Positions 15,201 through 23,529 of a stretch of 64,000 nucleotides of DNA are shown here, piece by piece. Made by a program: the position numbers and the translations under genes. Source of the DNA: Poecilobothrus nobilitatus (lineage: Eukaryota > Arthropoda > Insecta > Diptera > Dolichopodidae); the NCBI GenBank assembly GCA_947095535.1, contig OX352773.1:92166670-92230669 (forward strand). Direction: 5' to 3'. How positions within the stretch are numbered: the first letter of the stretch is position 1; every line of letters starts with the position of its first letter. Below the pieces are notes generated by a model. The model had not been told where the DNA came from. It searched no databases and was given only the letters and a program-made list of their open reading frames with translations.

Positions 15201-15705
15201 TATCCGTATTGAGATTTCAAATATTTGTAATTAATTTATTTGGTTTTTTCATTTTAGTTTATTTTTTCTTTGTTTTTGTTTCTAGCCATCATCAAAATCA
15301 TTAACTGCAGCAAAAACATCAAAAGTATCACAAGAAAATAAAATAACAATTGTGTTAATCGCTGTTGTTATTCTATTCATTGTATGTCAATTACCATGGT
15401 CAATATATTTAATTTGTGATAATTATATCGAAAATATCGATTATAATTTAAAATTATTTTTGGGAAATATTTTCAATTTATTAGTTGATATTAATTCGGC
15501 AATGAATTTTTTTTTATATTGTGTTCTATCAGATAAATATCGTAAAACAGTTAAAGATTTAATAAATGGTATCAGACATCATCATAGACATCATCAGGTT
15601 AGTAATAGTAATACAGGATATAGTTTTAAAACTAGAAATGGAAGTCGTTATTATTCATCAATAAATACCGAATGTACTACAATTGTAACAACAGCTGATT
15701 TATAA
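149..15705 (+). CDS. Family A peptide GPCR, receptor 1 (FMRFamide-receptor/B0563.6-like), 7 coding exons, 440 aa
   Basis: Exons read 149-264, 11518-11690, 11834-11950, 12623-12802, 12871-12983, 13067-13270 and 15286-15705. All junctions are GT-AG and the frame stays open. The start is the first ATG after an in-frame TAA at 128-130. TM1 has GN (N30), TM2 has LALAVTD (D57), TM3 ends in ERF (110-112) followed by IAVRYP, TM4 is about 135-152, TM5 about 245-272, TM6 has CQLPW (335-339), and TM7 has DINSAMNFFLY (N375 and Y379, the NPxxY position with Phe for Pro). The second extracellular loop is about 90 residues with NIS, NYT and NMT glycosylation sites and two Cys. The N-terminus is only about 15 residues. 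The family signals at the plasma membrane through G proteins, with a neuropeptide-like ligand expected. Assignment to the FMRFamide-receptor-like insect group rests on recalled motif resemblance; the ligand is unknown. It has a tandem paralogue at 31873-62029. Confidence 0.9.
640..1010 (+). repeat. Degenerate copy of the GTCC-block repeat family
   Basis: It shares with 23.5-24.6 kb the sequence AGTCCGTCCGTCC, TGTTTACAAAACTTCTACACC and TTAAAGATAGAG, followed by CCCACCCATTACG and a CTATTTTTA...CACCTGT segment. It is shorter and more diverged than the other copies. Confidence 0.65.
1546..2699. mobile_element. Non-autonomous TIR element, 1154 bp, 8-bp target duplication (hAT-like)
   Basis: The left end GGTAACATGTCATAACTC and the reverse complement of the right end, GGTGACATGTCATAACCC, form imperfect terminal inverted repeats of about 40 bp. 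The flanks are AGTCAATT at 1538-1545 and again at 2700-2707, a perfect 8-bp duplication of the size made by hAT-type insertion. Inside are direct subterminal repeats (TTATGACACTTATTAAAATTT near 1590 and 2588) and a hairpin (about 2241-2290 with 2349-2402). No coding capacity is seen. Confidence 0.8.
2241..2402. repeat. Internal inverted repeat of the TIR element
   Basis: CCTTTTTCCAGAATATT followed by ACCTATATGTATATACGAAAT at 2241-2280 recurs in reverse complement at about 2355-2402. Each arm is roughly 45 bp, with about 70 bp between them. Confidence 0.7.
4104..4325 (-). mobile_element. tRNA-derived SINE, family B, minus strand
   Basis: On the minus strand it has a Pol III B-box-like GGTTCGATCCCC, then an A/T-rich body, a conserved TAGTAGCCGATGGTT 3' motif and an ATAAATAAATAAA tail. 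The same order appears at 63300-63590. A tail piece of another copy with GGCCACCGAGGCC abuts it at about 4030-4100. Confidence 0.6.
5270..5540 (-). pseudogene. LINE reverse transcriptase fossil (Jockey-like)
   Basis: The minus strand translates as FDTVWHNGLIYKLKTIG followed by IDDYLIRTVKSFL and a diverged stretch ending near NTYTHDI. These match the palm region of non-LTR retrotransposon reverse transcriptases (FDxVWHxGL, SFL, YTHDI). Frameshifts are needed across the piece, so it is dead. It could belong to the same insertion as the endonuclease fossil at 8.4 kb, but the spacing is too long for an undisturbed element. Confidence 0.7.
8340..8520 (-). pseudogene. LINE endonuclease fossil (N-terminal APE domain)
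   Basis: On the minus strand, one frame gives LYCWNGEHYQNNGL...HRKLELEQF and the next gives NQIDVMLFSETHFTDV. This is the start of the apurinic-like endonuclease domain of Jockey-type LINEs (WNANG...ELE...IDVxLxSETH). One frameshift separates the two parts. Confidence 0.65.
11518..11690 (+). CDS. Receptor 1 exon 2: TM2, first extracellular loop, start of TM3
   Basis: It is preceded by a long T-rich tract ending TAATAG and ends TTTAT|GTAAGT in phase 1. It encodes residues 40-96, including D57 in TM2 and C85 before TM3. The length of 173 nt is the same as receptor 2 exon 2. Confidence 0.92.
11834..11950 (+). CDS. Receptor 1 exon 3: TM3, ERF motif, second intracellular loop
   Basis: The acceptor is AAATAG and the donor G|GTTAGT, both in phase 1. 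It encodes residues 98-135, including CFTIERF and IAVRYP. The length of 117 nt equals that of the paralogous exon. It is too short to be seen as a stand-alone ORF. Confidence 0.9.
11951..12622. other. Receptor 1 intron 3
   Basis: A 672-bp intron. It carries an antisense SINE (12054-12228); the remainder is A/T-rich with no coding signal. Confidence 0.8.
12054..12228 (-). mobile_element. tRNA-derived SINE, family A, minus strand
   Basis: The minus strand reads GGGGGCCTTGGTGGCCTAG, then GGGTAATAGCGTATAAAATA, a B box GGGTTCGAATTTC, CGTCGTAAGAATAATTCCCCC and AAAGGCTGTATAATTTC. It matches 37431-37610 and 56468-56605 almost segment for segment. Confidence 0.78.
12623..12802 (+). CDS. Receptor 1 exon 4: TM4 and first half of extracellular loop 2
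   Basis: The acceptor is TTTTATAG and the donor ATG|GTAAAT in phase 1. It encodes TM4 (VISIFCIAL...) and a polar loop with PCPP, NIS and NYT. Confidence 0.88.
12871..12983 (+). CDS. Receptor 1 exon 5: second half of extracellular loop 2
   Basis: The acceptor is CATTTAG and the donor TGT|GTAAGT in phase 0. It encodes a Ser/Thr-rich loop ending NENMTC with a potential N-glycan and a Cys. Intron 4 before it is only 68 bp, and receptor 2 has no equivalent intron. Confidence 0.85.
13067..13270 (+). CDS. Receptor 1 exon 6: TM5 and start of intracellular loop 3
   Basis: The acceptor is CTTTAG and the donor AAG|GTAAGT, with phase 0 on both sides. It encodes TM5 with the IIPLTIL proline, then a basic stretch (VRKSRTLRTE) typical of the G-protein-coupling loop. 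Confidence 0.9.
13271..15285. other. Receptor 1 intron 6
   Basis: A 2-kb intron. The middle (about 13480-14290) is a more GC-rich degenerate repeat block; the rest holds no coding signal that I can see. Confidence 0.7.
13730..14290. repeat. Degenerate tandem repeat, unit roughly 120-130 bp
   Basis: The phrases ATCTGAAATTTTG, TTCTATAAAATTTGGTTGGAGCAGCAG and GTAGCTTGCATA recur in the same order at about 13800-13880, 13935-14030, 14095-14190 and 14210-14240 with many substitutions. Similar phrases (ACCAAATTTTGCAGAAGTCCTTGG) occur reversed at 36690-37015, so this is a dispersed family. Confidence 0.55.
15286..15705 (+). CDS. Receptor 1 exon 7: intracellular loop 3, TM6, TM7, C-tail
   Basis: The acceptor is TTTCTAG in phase 0, and the exon ends with TAA at 15703-15705. 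It encodes QENKITIVLI into TM6, CQLPW, TM7, a short helix-8-like DKYRKT stretch, a His-rich patch and a Ser/Thr-rich tail. A potential internal donor CAG|GTTAGT at 15597/15598 lies just after the His patch and would permit alternative tails. Confidence 0.93.
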   Translation, partial: PSSKSLTAAKTSKVSQENKITIVLIAVVILFIVCQLPWSIYLICDNYIENIDYNLKLFLGNIFNLLVDINSAMNFFLYCVLSDKYRKTVKDLINGIRHHHRHHQVSNSNTGYSFKTRNGSRYYSSINTECTTIVTTADL

Positions 15706-15812
15706 AAAAAAAAACAAAAAAAAGAAAATCACAACACATCACAAAAAAATATTTTATTTTTTTCTGTAAAAAAAAAACAAAAAAGAAAATCGAAATTTAT
15801 AAAAAAAAAAAA

Positions 15813-15822
15813 AATAAATAAA
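15813..15822 (+). promoter_or_regulatory. Overlapping AATAAA polyadenylation signals of receptor 1
   Basis: Two overlapping AATAAA hexamers lie about 110 bp after the stop codon, where a 3' end would be expected for the form that terminates in exon 7. In such AT-rich sequence a chance hit is possible. Confidence 0.4.
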
Positions 15823-16234
15823 ATATTAATTTATTAAATTTTATTAAAATCTTTTTGTAAATATTAAATTATATCTGTTAGAAATATACAAATATATATA
15901 CATACATTAAATTTTAAAATTTTAAAATAAAACAAAAAGAATCGCAAATTAAATGTTAGAATTTTAGAAAAAAAAAAACAAAAACGAAAAAAAAAAAACA
16001 ATATAAATGTTAAATAAAATATTAAAGTATTTTCTTGTTTTCTTTTAATTTTTCTTTTTAAAAAAAATTAAAATTAAAAATTTTTTTTTTCGATGTGCAT
16101 GTGTAACTTGTAGTTAGCTGTTGTTATTTAAAAGTCTTTGAAATTACAAACAAAAAAAAAAAAATAAACAAATTGAGTTTACTTTTAAAGGCTTTTGTAC
16201 TTGTAGTAGTGGTAGCAATCGCTATTCTAAATTT

Positions 16235-16268
16235 CATTATTCTTCTTCTTCTTCTTCTTCTTCTTCTT
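16235..16268. repeat. (TTC)n microsatellite
   Basis: An uninterrupted run of TTC triplets followed by T-rich sequence. It explains the spurious Leu-rich (plus) and Arg-rich (minus) reading frames here. Confidence 0.9.
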
Positions 16269-16714
16269 ATCCTTTTTCTTTTTTTTTTGTTTTCTTTTTT
16301 TTTTGTGTGTGTGTACATAAACGTGTTTTTAATAAATTTAAAACTAAATAACTCAATAACAAATTAACAAAAAATGTAAAACAGAATGTGTAGCAAATAG
16401 CACGTAATCGTATTTGAAATCTATTTAATTTAGTAACAGTTATTACTAGAGTATAAAGAGTAAATAACAGTAAAAAGCTGCCATATATATATGAAAAGAA
16501 CAGTATACGATTATTAAAACGTATATGGACATGATTTATAGAGTACTACTTACGTTAAGCTGTACCTACTACTACAACTATTACTACACATAGTTGCAAA
16601 GACATTACTCAGGTATTTTTAGGAACACTTTAGTTTTTGCACAAGATAATAGATGACGCACTCAAATAAAATGTTTATATTTTATAATCTTGTATAATAC
16701 TTTCAATCTGACCA

Positions 16715-16940
16715 ATGGACTAGTGTAATGTTGAAATTGCCGACCATTCAGACTAAAGGTTTCGGGTTCAAACCCTGGTTAGTCGAAATATTTTATTAAA
16801 TATTATAATAATATAACGTAAAACACAATAAATAAATTAATTAAAATGTATTACTTGTACAATAACCACACCTGAGTAGAGAAGGTTGACTTTATTGCCT
16901 CATGACGTTGTATTTAATGAGGGAACTAAATTAAATAAAA
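16715..16940 (+). mobile_element. Probable tRNA-derived SINE
   Basis: A B-box-like GGGTTCAAACCC at about 16768 follows an A-box-like GACTAGTGTAATG at 16718-16732. No cloverleaf can be drawn and the unit continues into an A/T-rich body, so a SINE head fits better than a tRNA gene. The family differs from the other copies. Confidence 0.4.
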
Positions 16941-17293
16941 AAATAAACAAGTAAAAGTAATGGTTCGATAAACTGAAGTTTAGTCTAATATGAATAATAA
17001 GTGATTTGGACTATAAGGTTCCCTAAAGGATTGAAAAGCAAAAAAAAAAAACATAATTATTATAGTAGTCCAATAGGACGTATGGCCCTACATTAATTAT
17101 TACTTGTCATAGCAACACATTCTGGTAACGCATTTAAAAGTTATTAGTAAATTTTCATTTACAATTTTAGACAGATTTTTCTTAGTGTTTATTTAATTAA
17201 TATTTGAAATTATTTAGTTTTTTTTTTCTTATTCTTACTATCTTTTCCCTTTTTTTTTTTGGTTCTTTTGTTTTTTTTGTTTTTTGCCAACAG

Positions 17294-17603
17294 ATTCTTA
17301 GAAGATCTGGTTTTAGAAGGTAATGTATGGAAATTGGAAATTACAAAAAAAAAAAAAACGTCCCCAAGTATTATTTTTCAGGAATTATTAGATTTTAAAC
17401 AGATCAGATATATTTGATCTCGATTCGATTAATTTTATATGCACATTTTTTTTCGTTTATATTATAATAATAATTATGATATCGGCAGTAGTAAAATTAT
17501 TTTAATTTAATTAAAAAAAAAAAAAAAAATTGTTTTCAGAAAACCAAAATGGCTCAAAGTGGAATTAATAGTGAAAAATCGACCAAAATCTATCAATAAT
17601 TGA
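17294..17603 (+). CDS. Candidate alternative terminal exons of receptor 1 (microexon 17294-17319 plus 17540-17603)
   Basis: A strong acceptor (a pyrimidine run of about 70 bp ending GCCAACAG) precedes ATTCTTAGAAGATCTGG..., which ends AGAAG|GTAATG after 26 nt. A second acceptor, GTTTTCAG, precedes 17540. Joined in phase to the internal exon 7 donor at 15597, they encode the basic tail ILRRSGFRRKPKWLKVE plus about a dozen residues to TGA at 17601-17603. The phases fit without adjustment (0 in, 2 out, 2 in). This is inference from splice signals alone; no homologue is recognised. The predicted isoform would have 434 residues. Confidence 0.3.
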
Positions 17604-20600
17604 TTTTAATTGAAATTTTATATTCAAACAAGAATTTGTGAACGATTTCCAAGGTAAAAATAATTTCTTCAATATAAAATATTTATTTCAAAAAATCGTT
17701 TTCTATTCTTTTTATACATTTTCTACATTTTTTGTTTTATATTCATATCAGAATACCTATTGAATGTCTTATTTATTAATTAAATTTTATTATTTATAAT
17801 TTTGTAAATATATAAATTTTATTTATGTATATTAGAAATTAAATTATTTTACATTGCAATATTAAATTTTATAAATTAGGTAAGTTTATAATTTTTATTC
17901 CAAAATTTTAATGAATATATTGAGTTAGTGTTGGGTCTTATTGTATCAACCACTTATCACTAATCAAATAATCATTTTTTTTGACAAGTTTTTATTTCAC
18001 CAACATCATATTTGATAATAATTCAATAAAGTTTTGATTAGCAAAAAACTCACTTACTTATCAATTATTTGATTATACTGATAAATGGTTGTTACAATTG
18101 GGCTCTGATAGCTAAATTATCATTTATATACTGTAGCTTTTGTTGCAAAACCTTTCAAAATAAATTAGATAAAAAATAAAAATTAAACCATTTTTAAAAA
18201 TGGCTTCTTTCTCTGCCACTTTTAAAAAAATATGCATATTTGTTTCGGAATTAGAATTAGCTTAAGTTTGCCAGAATTCTTAGTGTCTAACTCACTTATT
18301 GTAAACGTGTAAAATATACTTAGTAAATTTAAATTGATCAAAATGTATATTTCTTGTATATAAATAATATTTTATAATTTTTCATTGTGAAGTTAACAAA
18401 TTATCAAAATTAATTAGAAAATTTTGAGGTTATTAACACATAAAACAGTTTATTTTTTTGTATTTTTGTATTTTCGGTAAAAAAAAAGAAAAACTTTTAA
18501 TATTTTATAATTTCAATTTTAAATTTTATTTTAAAAGATCAATCAATTTTCATGATATTTTCAAAGGTTTGAGTCTTGGGAAAACTTATATGAACTTTGT
18601 TATTATTATTACTTTAAAAATTTGTTAAATTAGAAATTACTGTTGAACTGTTGAAAAAAATAGAACTTTTCTTAAGATCACGGAACCTCTCGACAAAATT
18701 AATGTATGTCAATGGTGTTTCGTAACTATCATCATATATGTTTTTGAATAGGTGACTTTACGACTACAACTACAGTGTACGAAACAGTTTTTGTTTTCTT
18801 ATTCTGTAAAAGGCGTAATAATTATCTACAGTTTTATATAAATACAGTGCAAAACAATATTTTTTTTTGTAGAAAAAGTAAGTGCTTGATATTTTCTAAA
18901 ATATAAGAGATATGGTCTCTACAGAGAAAACATAATGGGTATGGGTTATTTTTACAGTGGAAAGAGATCTTTTCTATGATGTACAATTATTGGATTTTTT
19001 TTCTTTTGACAAAACCTTGTAATATCTTATTTTTAAATAAAAATTCTAAAAAAAAAAACATTTTTTTGATCAAAATTTTTAACTTTCAATCAAACAAACA
19101 TTAATATAATTGTTAGATCTTTACTGAACTATAATTAAGATATTTATATACATACTTAAATTACATATATTTATAATTATATATATTCAAAAGACTTAAA
19201 GATGTAACGGTGGTTTATATAAAATAAACTGAAATGGATTGTTCATAAATGTCATGAAAATAACATGTTTGTTCTTAAATATTCTTTTCGTCCTTAAAGC
19301 ACTAGATGCGGGGTATAGTGAGATATATATTTTTGAAAACGTGATTTAGCAAGATACCGTTAACATAATCTGATATATACTGACAACACGAGGTTCCGTT
19401 ATCTTCAGAATTCGCAAAATTTAGTATTATTTTTAATCCTTTATAATTACATTTTTTCGAAATTTATTTTATACCTAAATGTAAAACTGTTCTTGTTTAA
19501 AAATTAAGAGGAAAATAATTAAACAGCTTAATAATTACAAAATCTATTTCGTTTGAGATGAAATAATAGAATAAACAAAATAATTAAAACATTTCTATGT
19601 ATATATTTACATATATGTATATAACAAAAACAATATAAAAAATTAATTTTGTTTTCAAATCTTTTTTTCAAAATTTTTTGAAACCTTTAATTATTTTCCT
19701 TCATTTAGATGAAATGATTTCATAATTTTATTACCTGTTATCACCTTCTTGAAATTTTAAAAAGAATAAAAATCCAATATTAAAATAGCAAGAAATCAAT
19801 TGTTAGGATAATTTTTAATTATTTAATATCCTTAAGAAACAAAACAAAGCAAATATAAAAATATATAAATAAATTTAAACTGAGAAAATATTTATCATAA
19901 TTTAAAAAGGAATTAAAAATTATCCTAAATTTTTTTTTTTTTTTTCATTTTATCTTTCTATACAAAATATTAGATAAAAATGTATGTACGTATATGTTAT
20001 AATATATACCTATTTATTCAATTTAAATAGAAAATTTTGTAGCATTTGTATATTTCTAAAAAACTAAAAAAAAAATTCATATAAAAAGTAAATTATTTAT
20101 GTTTTAATCTTTTGCATGTATTACATAATGGTTTTGTTTTTTTTTTTTTTTTGTATTTTAAATTTTAATATTTTTGAACTTTACATATTTACCAAAGTTT
20201 ACATATAAAACTAACAACATTCTTTACACAAGACATAACACAAAAACAAAACATTATGCAAAATAATTGCATTTTTAAATATTAGCATTCTTAAGATACA
20301 CAAATATAACAATTAAGAATTGTCTTTTGTGCATGTGTGAAAAATATTTTATTCTAACAATATACAAACTGTGGTTTTTGTATAAAAAATTTAAAATGTT
20401 TTCCATCAAATTTCATTTTTTTATAGTAAATTTTTACTTTTGTTTTCAATTTTTCATATTTATTTTTATTTCTTTCATAAAATTTCCACATTTATTTTAA
20501 AATAAATTTTCTTTCTTTTTATTTTTCTATCTCTTTTTTTTTTTTTTTTTGTAATAAAAAAATTTTATTTTTATTTTGATAAATTTATAAATAAATATTT

Positions 20601-20662
20601 TTATTATATACATATATAACAACAACAATAAAACAAAAAAAAACCAACAACAACAACAAAAG

Positions 20663-21691
20663 GATGGAACACAATCAGAATTTACAAGACAAGGTACTTT
20701 AACAACATCTTGGAATCGGCATAGTTCAAGATATACATTCAATCATAGACCAAATTCAATACGTAAAGATGTTCTAAATAAAAAACCAAAAGATGTATCA
20801 TTTCCAATGCAATTATTAAATAAACAATTGAATCGACTTGATAGTTCAAATCAAATATCACATGAGTATATACCTTTAAGAGAAGATATAAATCCAATTA
20901 CAAGTAAAATATCATCAATACAAACAACAACCGGACCTTCAACAATTATTACAAATAGTAATTCAACAAATAGTCTTTTATCAATGAAACAAAATCAATA
21001 TAATCAACAGCAACAACAACAACAACAATCGAATGAATTTTCATATTCTTTAAATAATAATAATAGATTAAATAATTTTATTTTACAACAACCTGGTCCA
21101 AATCATAACAATAATAAAAATACAGGTACTGCTGCATCATTATCATCATACAATATTTATAACACTTATTGTAATAGCAACAGTAATAGAAATAATAATA
21201 AAACAAGAAATTTGAACAATTTAGATAATCAAGAAATTAAATCTAATCAATTATTACAATTACAACATCAACAACAACAACAACATTTACAACAACAGCA
21301 AAATCCACAGCAACAACAAAAACAACATCATTTAATAGATTCACAACAACAACAACAACATAGCAACAAAAATTGTCCATATTACTTAAATAAAATGTGG
21401 ACAAGACCATCACAACAACAACAACATCAACAAATACTACAACAGCAACAGCAACAAACACCTAAATTAATGATTATGATGAATTCTGATGAAAATTATA
21501 AAGATGATCAACAACTAAAACAACAATATCGACATCATCATCCACATCATCATCATCATTATTATCCACATAACACACATCAACAACAACAGCATCAACA
21601 AATACAACAACGTCGACGTAGTTTATCTTTAACGTCATTACCAAAGATAAAACATGCACCAAGTTGTAAGGATTTTCCTGATGATTTGTGA
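20663..21691 (+). CDS. Gln/Asn/His-rich terminal exon (candidate long C-tail of receptor 1)
   Basis: An open frame of 342 codons follows an AG at 20661-20662 and ends TGA at 21689-21691. It has no ATG until residue 49 (20807), so it is probably the last exon of a spliced gene. The first 60 residues (EFTRQGTLTTSWNRHSSRYT...) and the last 30 (RRRSLSLTSLPKIKHAP, CKDFPDDL) look like constrained protein. The middle is poly-Gln with Asn and His runs. Incoming phase 0 matches the internal donor of receptor 1 exon 7 (15597), which would make a 747-residue receptor with a long cytoplasmic tail. It could instead belong to an unrecognised separate gene. The coding call is firm; the linkage is inference. 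Confidence 0.62.
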   Translation, partial: DGTQSEFTRQGTLTTSWNRHSSRYTFNHRPNSIRKDVLNKKPKDVSFPMQLLNKQLNRLDSSNQISHEYIPLREDINPITSKISSIQTTTGPSTIITNSNSTNSLLSMKQNQYNQQQQQQQQSNEFSYSLNNNNRLNNFILQQPGPNHNNNKNTGTAASLSSYNIYNTYCNSNSNRNNNKTRNLNNLDNQEIKSNQLLQLQHQQQQQHLQQQQNPQQQQKQHHLIDSQQQQQHSNKNCPYYLNKMWTRPSQQQQHQQILQQQQQQTPKLMIMMNSDENYKDDQQLKQQYRHHHPHHHHHYYPHNTHQQQQHQQIQQRRRSLSLTSLPKIKHAPSCKDFPDDL

Positions 21692-21830
21692 TATATTTGT
21701 CTTTTTTGTTTTTTTTTTTCTTTTTTTTTTTAAAGGAAAAGAAGCAAAAACTCATTGTCCTTTTCCTGATTTGATTATTTTTTTGTTATTATTTTATTTT
21801 TTATTTTTTGTTTTTAAATTTAAAATCAAA

Positions 21831-21925
21831 AATAAAATTTTATTTATTATCATTATCATTATATGAGCTTTCATATTAAGATATAAGAATATATTTGTAA
21901 ATATATGTATGTATTTGTAAATAAA
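21831..21925 (+). promoter_or_regulatory. AATAAA signals after the Gln-rich exon
   Basis: AATAAA hexamers at 21831-21836 and 21920-21925 lie 140-235 bp beyond the stop codon and would suit 3' end formation. This is weak evidence in A/T-rich DNA. Confidence 0.35.
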
Positions 21926-21969
21926 AATCATATATGTATGTATTATTATGTAATCTTCTTATATATACA

Positions 21970-22123
21970 AGGTGTCCTGTAATAAATGAAAATTTAATCA
22001 GAAAATATCAAATAGTAAAGCAAGTAAAAAGTTTCATGATATGGGAAAATTTAATTTGATTTTAAACTATTTTTTTTAAATCATTCTTTTTATATCTATT
22101 TCTTATCTATTGTGGGACACCCT
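21970..22123. mobile_element. Small MITE with GGTGTCC termini
   Basis: The ends AGGTGTCCTGTAAT and, reversed, GGGTGTCCCACAATAG face each other across about 150 bp, flanked by TATATA-type sequence on both sides. Many insect MITEs have such ends. The family is not named here. Confidence 0.5.
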
Positions 22124-23018
22124 ATATAATATTATGTATAATATAATTTTATATTATTTTTAGTTTAGGTTTTGTTATGTGTGTGGAAATTTTTATTAAG
22201 AGAAAATAATATTATAAGGAATCATTTATATTGTATGTTTTTATTATATAAATAATAGAATATCCTTTTTTGCATCCTTAATCTTTTACATTTGTATTAG
22301 TTCTATATAAATTCTATAGAACAGAGAAAAGATATTTATTAAAGAAAATGTTAAATTATAATATTCGATTTTGTTTACATTTTATGTTTTATTTTAATGT
22401 AATATGTTTTACAAAAAATGTACATATACTTATGTGTTACGTATCTTAAAATATTTGTCAACAAAAAATAATTAAATTTAAAATTCATAATTTAGAATTA
22501 AAATAAAAAGAAAAAATATAATATATTTGTATAAATCCTTTAGAATTATTTTTAAATATAAATTTAATTTTAGTGTATAAAAAAAATATTTTCGTTATTA
22601 TGACGGGTTGATTCTAATTATTATGTACAAGTTTATGAATGTTTGTCCGTAGATATTATTTTACTTTTTAAATACACAATTGTTTTTTTTTTTTTTTATT
22701 TATATTTTTATTATTATAATTTTCTTTTGTAATTATTAACTTTTAAGATTTTAATTTATTTCAATTTAATATATTTGATTTTTATATTTTATTATTAAAT
22801 TTTTTTGTTTTCATTTTTTAGATATTCATTTGATTCTATTTACCGTTAAACATTAAATTTAATTTTATTCAGAACTACTAATTTAAAATGAAAGTGAAAA
22901 TAATTTGATTAAATTCTTAAAATTTTAAATTTAATACTTTCCTATACTTGTATCTTCAAAACATAGGAGAACGTAAGAGAACCCATTCAGCCAAAGATGG
23001 TGTTAAGTTTCCATAAAT

Positions 23019-23285
23019 TTATGCCACGATAATACAACTCGGAAGACGGAAGAAACTTTGAAGGCTTAACAGATCTATGCCGGAGAATTCAAATAAATCT
23101 TGGAAAAAGGAACTACCGAGATATTTCCAGCTTTTCCTTGACAGACTAGAAAACGTGTAGAGAAAGTGATTCACGCTCTCTATTCCATCAAATCTTCTGC
23201 AAAACCTACAGTTAAAATACACTTGCATTCCTAATCTTCCAATATGTCTACCGATACGACAATGATCCGGTATAATACCAACCAT
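23019..23285 (-). pseudogene. LINE ORF2 C-terminal fragment (R1/Jockey type)
   Basis: The minus frame contains DHCRIGRHIGRLG, then CRFCRRFDGIESVNHFL and SSLSRKSWKYLG. This is the C-terminal cysteine/histidine segment of R1/Jockey-type retrotransposon proteins (GHCxxxRHxxxxG...CxxC...E...HxL...C...R...LG). It lacks everything upstream and is a relic. Confidence 0.75.
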
Positions 23286-23529
23286 AATATTGTCTTATTG
23301 TATGTCTAAAGAGAAAAAGTATGCATTTGCATCTTTTTTAATTCAGATCCGGCTGCAGGGCTCTGGTTGTACTGCAAGTTGCGCCTGCTAGACACCGTCT
23401 TCTGGTCAACTCAAAGAAGTTTTCTTAATATTCAATTTGAGGATTTGCACAGGTACTTATACATACTTTAAAAATATTTTTATGATATTACATGGTATAA
23501 GAAAAATGAAACAAAATCTTAGTGCCCTT

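Larger units (their letters stand above)
15706..20662. other. Region between receptor 1 exon 7 and the glutamine-rich ORF
   Basis: It contains the A-rich 3' UTR of receptor 1, a (CTT)n tract (about 16235-16268), a SINE-like unit (16715-16940) and the candidate microexon. The 17.6-20.6 kb stretch is plain A/T-rich sequence with no supportable gene. About 235 bp before 20661 contain no AG dinucleotide, which suggests a distant branch point serving the acceptor at 20661-20662. Confidence 0.6.

Noticed and set aside
16124..16367. Overlapping Leu-rich (plus) and Arg-rich (minus) reading frames
   Set aside because: They are generated by the (TTC)n microsatellite and neighbouring T runs in a 3' flank; no start context or domain.
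16740..16790. Possible tRNA gene around GGGTTCAAACCC
   Set aside because: Only the B-box arm is convincing, with no cloverleaf or acceptor stem; treated as a SINE head.
17294..21691. Splicing of the 26-nt microexon to the Gln-rich exon at 20663
   Set aside because: The microexon leaves phase 2, while the Gln-rich frame at 20663 needs phase 0; that join reaches a stop after about a dozen codons.
21243..21755. Minus-strand frames rich in Val and Asp opposite the Gln-rich exon
   Set aside because: They are the antisense of CAA/CAT repeats; the plus strand has protein-like ends and a stop followed by poly-A signals.
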